This document shows positions 61,827 to 64,000 of a stretch of 64,000 nt of DNA, one piece after another; position 1 is the first letter of the stretch, and each line of letters begins with the position of its first letter. The notes under the pieces were generated by a model. It was not told the origin of the DNA, made no database searches, and was given only the letters and a program-made list of their open reading frames with translations. A program made the position numbers and the translations under genes. Source of the DNA: CAYLUN01 sp964386865 (lineage in GTDB: Bacteria; Verrucomicrobiota; Kiritimatiellia; RFP12; UBA1067); contig CAYLUN010000008.1 in assembly GCA_964386865.1 (NCBI GenBank), positions 1 through 64,000 of the forward strand. The letters run 5' to 3'.

Positions 61827-61853
61827 TTTGACACAATCGCCTACAATGTCAAA
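61827..61853. promoter_or_regulatory. Dyad TTTGACA-N13-TGTCAAA upstream of fabD
   Basis: A 7-bp perfect inverted repeat lies 60 bp upstream of fabD. The decamer GACACAATCG occurs at 61830-61839 and again at 61798-61807, 32 bp apart (about three helical turns). Both features sit in the 169-bp gap after plsX, where the fabD promoter should be. A regulator site is plausible; it does not match the FapR or FadR consensus I know. Confidence 0.35.
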
Positions 61854-61936
61854 CGCAAAACCTGCTACAAAAACGGGAAAACGATAACACACTTCGCATC
61901 CTCGCGCGACACGAAAAACGCCCGAACTCCCTGCCT

Positions 61937-62962
61937 TCACTCGCGCGGAACAACAGCCCCCATGGCGGCGATCCGCTTCGCGATCTCATCGGTCAAGTTG
62001 CTCGAAGCCGCCGCCGCGCCCGCGATGATCGCATGGTAGATCGCCCGATAGGAGGACGAGCCGTGCGTGATGATCACCGCGCCCGGAACGCCGAGCAGCG
62101 GCGCGCCCCCGTAGATCTCGGGATCCATGCGATGCTTGAGCGTCTCCAAGGCCCCCTTGAGCAACAGCGCGCCGAACATCCGAACCGGATGGCGGAAGAA
62201 CTCCTTCTTCATCCAGTAGCCGACCGCGTGCGCCACGCTCTCCGTGGTTTTCAGCACCACGTTGCCCACGAACCCGTCGCAGACCACCACGTCGGTCTTG
62301 CCCAAGAACAGGTCGTGGCCCTCGACGTTCCCGCGGAACTTCACGTCCGTTTTCTGGATCAGGTGGAACGCCTTCTTGGTCATCTCGTTGCCCTTGCCGT
62401 CCTCGGTTCCGATGCTGAGGAGGCCCACCACCGGCTCCGTGCGCTTGAGCACGGCCGTGGAGTACGCGCTGCCCATGACCGCGAACTGCGCCAGCCACGT
62501 CTCGTTGCAGTCCGTGTTCGCGCCGGCGTCCAACAGCAGCAGCGGCCGCTGCGGCTGCCGCGTCGGCAACACCGTCGCGATCGCCGGGCGCAAGACCCCG
62601 GGAATGCGCCCCAGCCCAAACACCGCCGCCGCCGCGACCGCCCCGGAGTTGCCAGCCGACACCATGGCGTCGGCCTCCTTGCTCTTGAGCAGGTCCATGC
62701 AGATGTTGATCGAGCAGAGCTTCTTCTTGCGCACCGCGGTGGCCGGCGACTCGTCCATGCCGATCGACTCGGGCGCATGCACGATCTTCAGCCGCTTCAT
62801 GTCGGCCTTGGGATACTTGGCCAACTCGGCGCGCACAGCCGCCTCGTCACCCACCAGCAGGATGCAGTCGACATCCTTCAGCCGGCTGGCCGCCTCCACC
62901 GCGCCGTGCACGATTTCGTGCGGCGCATGGTCGCCACCCATCACATCGAGGGCAATTCGCAT
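61937..62962 (-). CDS. plsX: Phosphate acyltransferase PlsX
   Basis: This 341-residue protein starts RIALDVMGGDHAPHEIVHGA, the family opening. It also shows AMVSAGNSGAVAAAAVFGLG and DGFVGNVVLKTTE. It makes acyl-phosphate from acyl-ACP for phospholipid synthesis. It follows rpmF, a classic bacterial pairing. Confidence 0.95.
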   Translation of the reverse strand: MRIALDVMGGDHAPHEIVHGAVEAASRLKDVDCILLVGDEAAVRAELAKYPKADMKRLKIVHAPESIGMDESPATAVRKKKLCSINICMDLLKSKEADAMVSAGNSGAVAAAAVFGLGRIPGVLRPAIATVLPTRQPQRPLLLLDAGANTDCNETWLAQFAVMGSAYSTAVLKRTEPVVGLLSIGTEDGKGNEMTKKAFHLIQKTDVKFRGNVEGHDLFLGKTDVVVCDGFVGNVVLKTTESVAHAVGYWMKKEFFRHPVRMFGALLLKGALETLKHRMDPEIYGGAPLLGVPGAVIITHGSSSYRAIYHAIIAGAAAASSNLTDEIAKRIAAMGAVVPRE

Positions 62963-63017
62963 CGTCAGGATCCTCGCTCAGGCCTGCACACGCCCGACGG
63001 CCGAATGACCGTCACAC

Positions 63018-63044
63018 AAAAGGTTTCCGCTGCTCGCGGAAACC
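63018..63044 (-). terminator. Terminator or attenuator between rpmF and plsX
   Basis: On the minus strand a 9-bp perfect stem GGTTTCCGC/GCGGAAACC with a 5-base loop is followed by T4. It would reduce reading from rpmF into plsX. Confidence 0.7.
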
Positions 63045-63116
63045 CCTCTTTGCGTCTCTCGGCGCTGCCGCCCAAAAAACGGGAACGCGCCAAAAACCGC
63101 CGGCCGTACACCACGC

Positions 63117-63296
63117 CTACGCTTCGATCGTCAGCACCTTGCGGCCGCGGTACATCCCACAGGCCGGGCACACGCGGTGACTCTGCTGCGCCGCGCCACA
63201 GTTCGGGCACGTCTGCACCTGAGCAACTTCCGCCTTGATGTGCGCCTTGCGCTGACGGATTCTCATCTTCGACTTCTTCCGTTTCGGTACGGCCAT
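63117..63296 (-). CDS. rpmF: Ribosomal protein bL32
   Basis: This 59-residue protein starts MAVPKRKKSKMRIRQRKAH. It has four zinc cysteines in two CxxC pairs (CPNC, CPAC), followed by YRGRKVLTIEA. AAGGAGAG precedes the ATG. Confidence 0.95.
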   Translation of the reverse strand: MAVPKRKKSKMRIRQRKAHIKAEVAQVQTCPNCGAAQQSHRVCPACGMYRGRKVLTIEA

Positions 63297-63351
63297 TTTC
63301 TCTCTCCTTAATCGGCTTCACGGCCGCGCCTCGTGCGCGGCCCAGTCTCTC

Positions 63352-63828
63352 TCACTTCAGCGCGTCCAGCGCCCCCCAGCGGTTATCCAGCCCCGTCCGT
63401 TCGCACGTGCACGCGGCCTTGTTCAGGTTCGCGCCGCACGTGAGACACAGCCCTCGGCACGTCTCGCGACAAACCGGGTAGCTGGGAAGGGCGAGTATGA
63501 TAGCTTCCCGCACCTCTTCGGTCAAGTCTAGGAACTCCGTCGCCTCATTTATTTCGAATGAAGCTACAAACTCCTTGTCCGCGGCCTCGGTCTCTATCGT
63601 GTCGCCGCACCGCGAGCAGACGCACACCAGACGCAGGCTCACTTCGCCGCGCACGAGCAACTCCGCGCCCAGCGACTGGGCGAACAGCGCGTACGCAATT
63701 CCGCCCTGCGGCCGGAACAGTTCGCTCTCGCCCCAGTCCAATACGTCCGGGGAGGTCTCCCCCCGGTACCACTCGCCGCCGGCGTCCAGCCGCGCGACAT
63801 CAACGATCAAACGCCCCGGTGTTTCCAA
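63352..63828 (-). CDS. yceD: YceD/DUF177 family protein
   Basis: This 158-residue protein begins with TTG; AGGAGG stands five bases before it, which decides the start, and it overlaps coaD by 29 bp. The family features are VCVCSRCGDTIETE in the middle and the Cys-rich end (PVCRETCRGLCLTCGANLN). It lies upstream of rpmF, as in many bacteria, where YceD is linked to 23S rRNA or ribosome assembly. Confidence 0.85.
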   Translation of the reverse strand: METPGRLIVDVARLDAGGEWYRGETSPDVLDWGESELFRPQGGIAYALFAQSLGAELLVRGEVSLRLVCVCSRCGDTIETEAADKEFVASFEINEATEFLDLTEEVREAIILALPSYPVCRETCRGLCLTCGANLNKAACTCERTGLDNRWGALDALK

Positions 63829-64000
63829 CGCCGCCTCCTGCCCGGACGTGCTGCTCCGGATGTCCTCGCATGTGCGCGTCCAGATACTTCTGAACCGGCC
63901 GCGGCACGAACGAACTCGTGTCCCCGCCGTACCGCGCGATCTCGCGAATCGTGCTCGCCGTCACGTAGCTGTAGTTCTCGTTCGGCATCATGAAAAGCGT
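63800..64000 (-). CDS. coaD: Phosphopantetheine adenylyltransferase, C-terminal end
   Basis: Only the last 66 codons are in the window; the gene starts beyond position 64000. TLFMMPNENYSYVTASTIRE and GGDTSSFVPRPVQKYLD match the C-terminal helix region of CoaD (family pattern FMMPN-x-YSYVSSSLI-x-E). The final 25 residues form a Gly/His-rich extension longer than usual. It makes dephospho-CoA and suits the lipid block that follows. Confidence 0.85.
   Translation of the reverse strand, partial: TLFMMPNENYSYVTASTIREIARYGGDTSSFVPRPVQKYLDAHMRGHPEQHVRAGGGVGNTGAFDR

Overview
The window reads as high-GC chromosomal DNA of a Gram-negative bacterium, most probably from the PVC group (Kiritimatiellota, Verrucomicrobiota or Lentisphaerota). 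This is inferred from gene families, not from an rRNA. The pointers are a GHL10 hydrolase, a Tat-type Gfo/Idh/MocA enzyme, very large secreted proteins with a beta-sandwich C-terminus, ExbB with its own signal peptide, a LeuB of the type I associate with this group, and a FabD with Leu in place of His beside the active-site Ser. Outer-membrane-type proteins and lipoproteins support a diderm envelope. I see no rRNA, tRNA, CRISPR array or intact mobile element.

Layout. (1) 1-5311, minus strand: ECF sigma factor, single-TM anti-sigma-like protein, TPR/Ig-like/CsgG-like lipoprotein, and a membrane-anchored caspase-like protease that runs off the left edge. (2) 5561-17572, plus strand: FadL-like porin, a small TPR protein and a 3169-residue secreted protein with four beta-helix modules, a dockerin-like segment and two legumain/caspase-fold domains, of which the second has lost both catalytic residues. 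(3) 17816-24902: PAS histidine kinase, LeuB, a GHL10 hydrolase and an FAD oxidoreductase, with an 82-bp triple tandem repeat and a MITE-like inverted repeat between them. (4) 24920-28145: an eroded type I restriction locus. hsdM and hsdR survive only as N-terminal stubs, flanking an intact DUF4062 plus AlbA_2/Schlafen-type ATPase pair. (5) 28304-39122: a long minus-strand run of Gfo/Idh/MocA, glycerate kinase, secreted protein, ArgH, ExbB, ExbD, TPR protein and a TM-anchored von Willebrand A protein.

(6) 39504-42608: two paralogous secreted coiled-coil proteins, each with its own conserved promoter, and a membrane protein. (7) 42709-44421: amtB-glnK behind a good sigma-54 promoter. (8) 44826-53891: MFS exporter, U32 peptidase-family protein, clan GH-A-like hydrolase, a putative metalloprotease, two TRL-like lipoproteins, a perfect bidirectional terminator and a secreted beta protein. 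(9) 54099-58332: potABCD polyamine transport and an FmdB zinc ribbon. (10) 58368-64000: a coiled-coil/AbfB-like protein, then the lipid block coaD-yceD-rpmF-plsX-fabD-fabG-acpP, with no fabH in its usual place.

Another theme is a set of degenerate 7-nt (once 6-nt) tandem repeats in gaps, mostly close to gene 3' ends (18966, 19108, 36598, 40574, 58035, 59597). The strongest candidates for something undescribed are the sigma-controlled caspase/CsgG-like locus next to the giant protein with paired active and dead protease domains, and the restriction locus reduced to its accessory pair.
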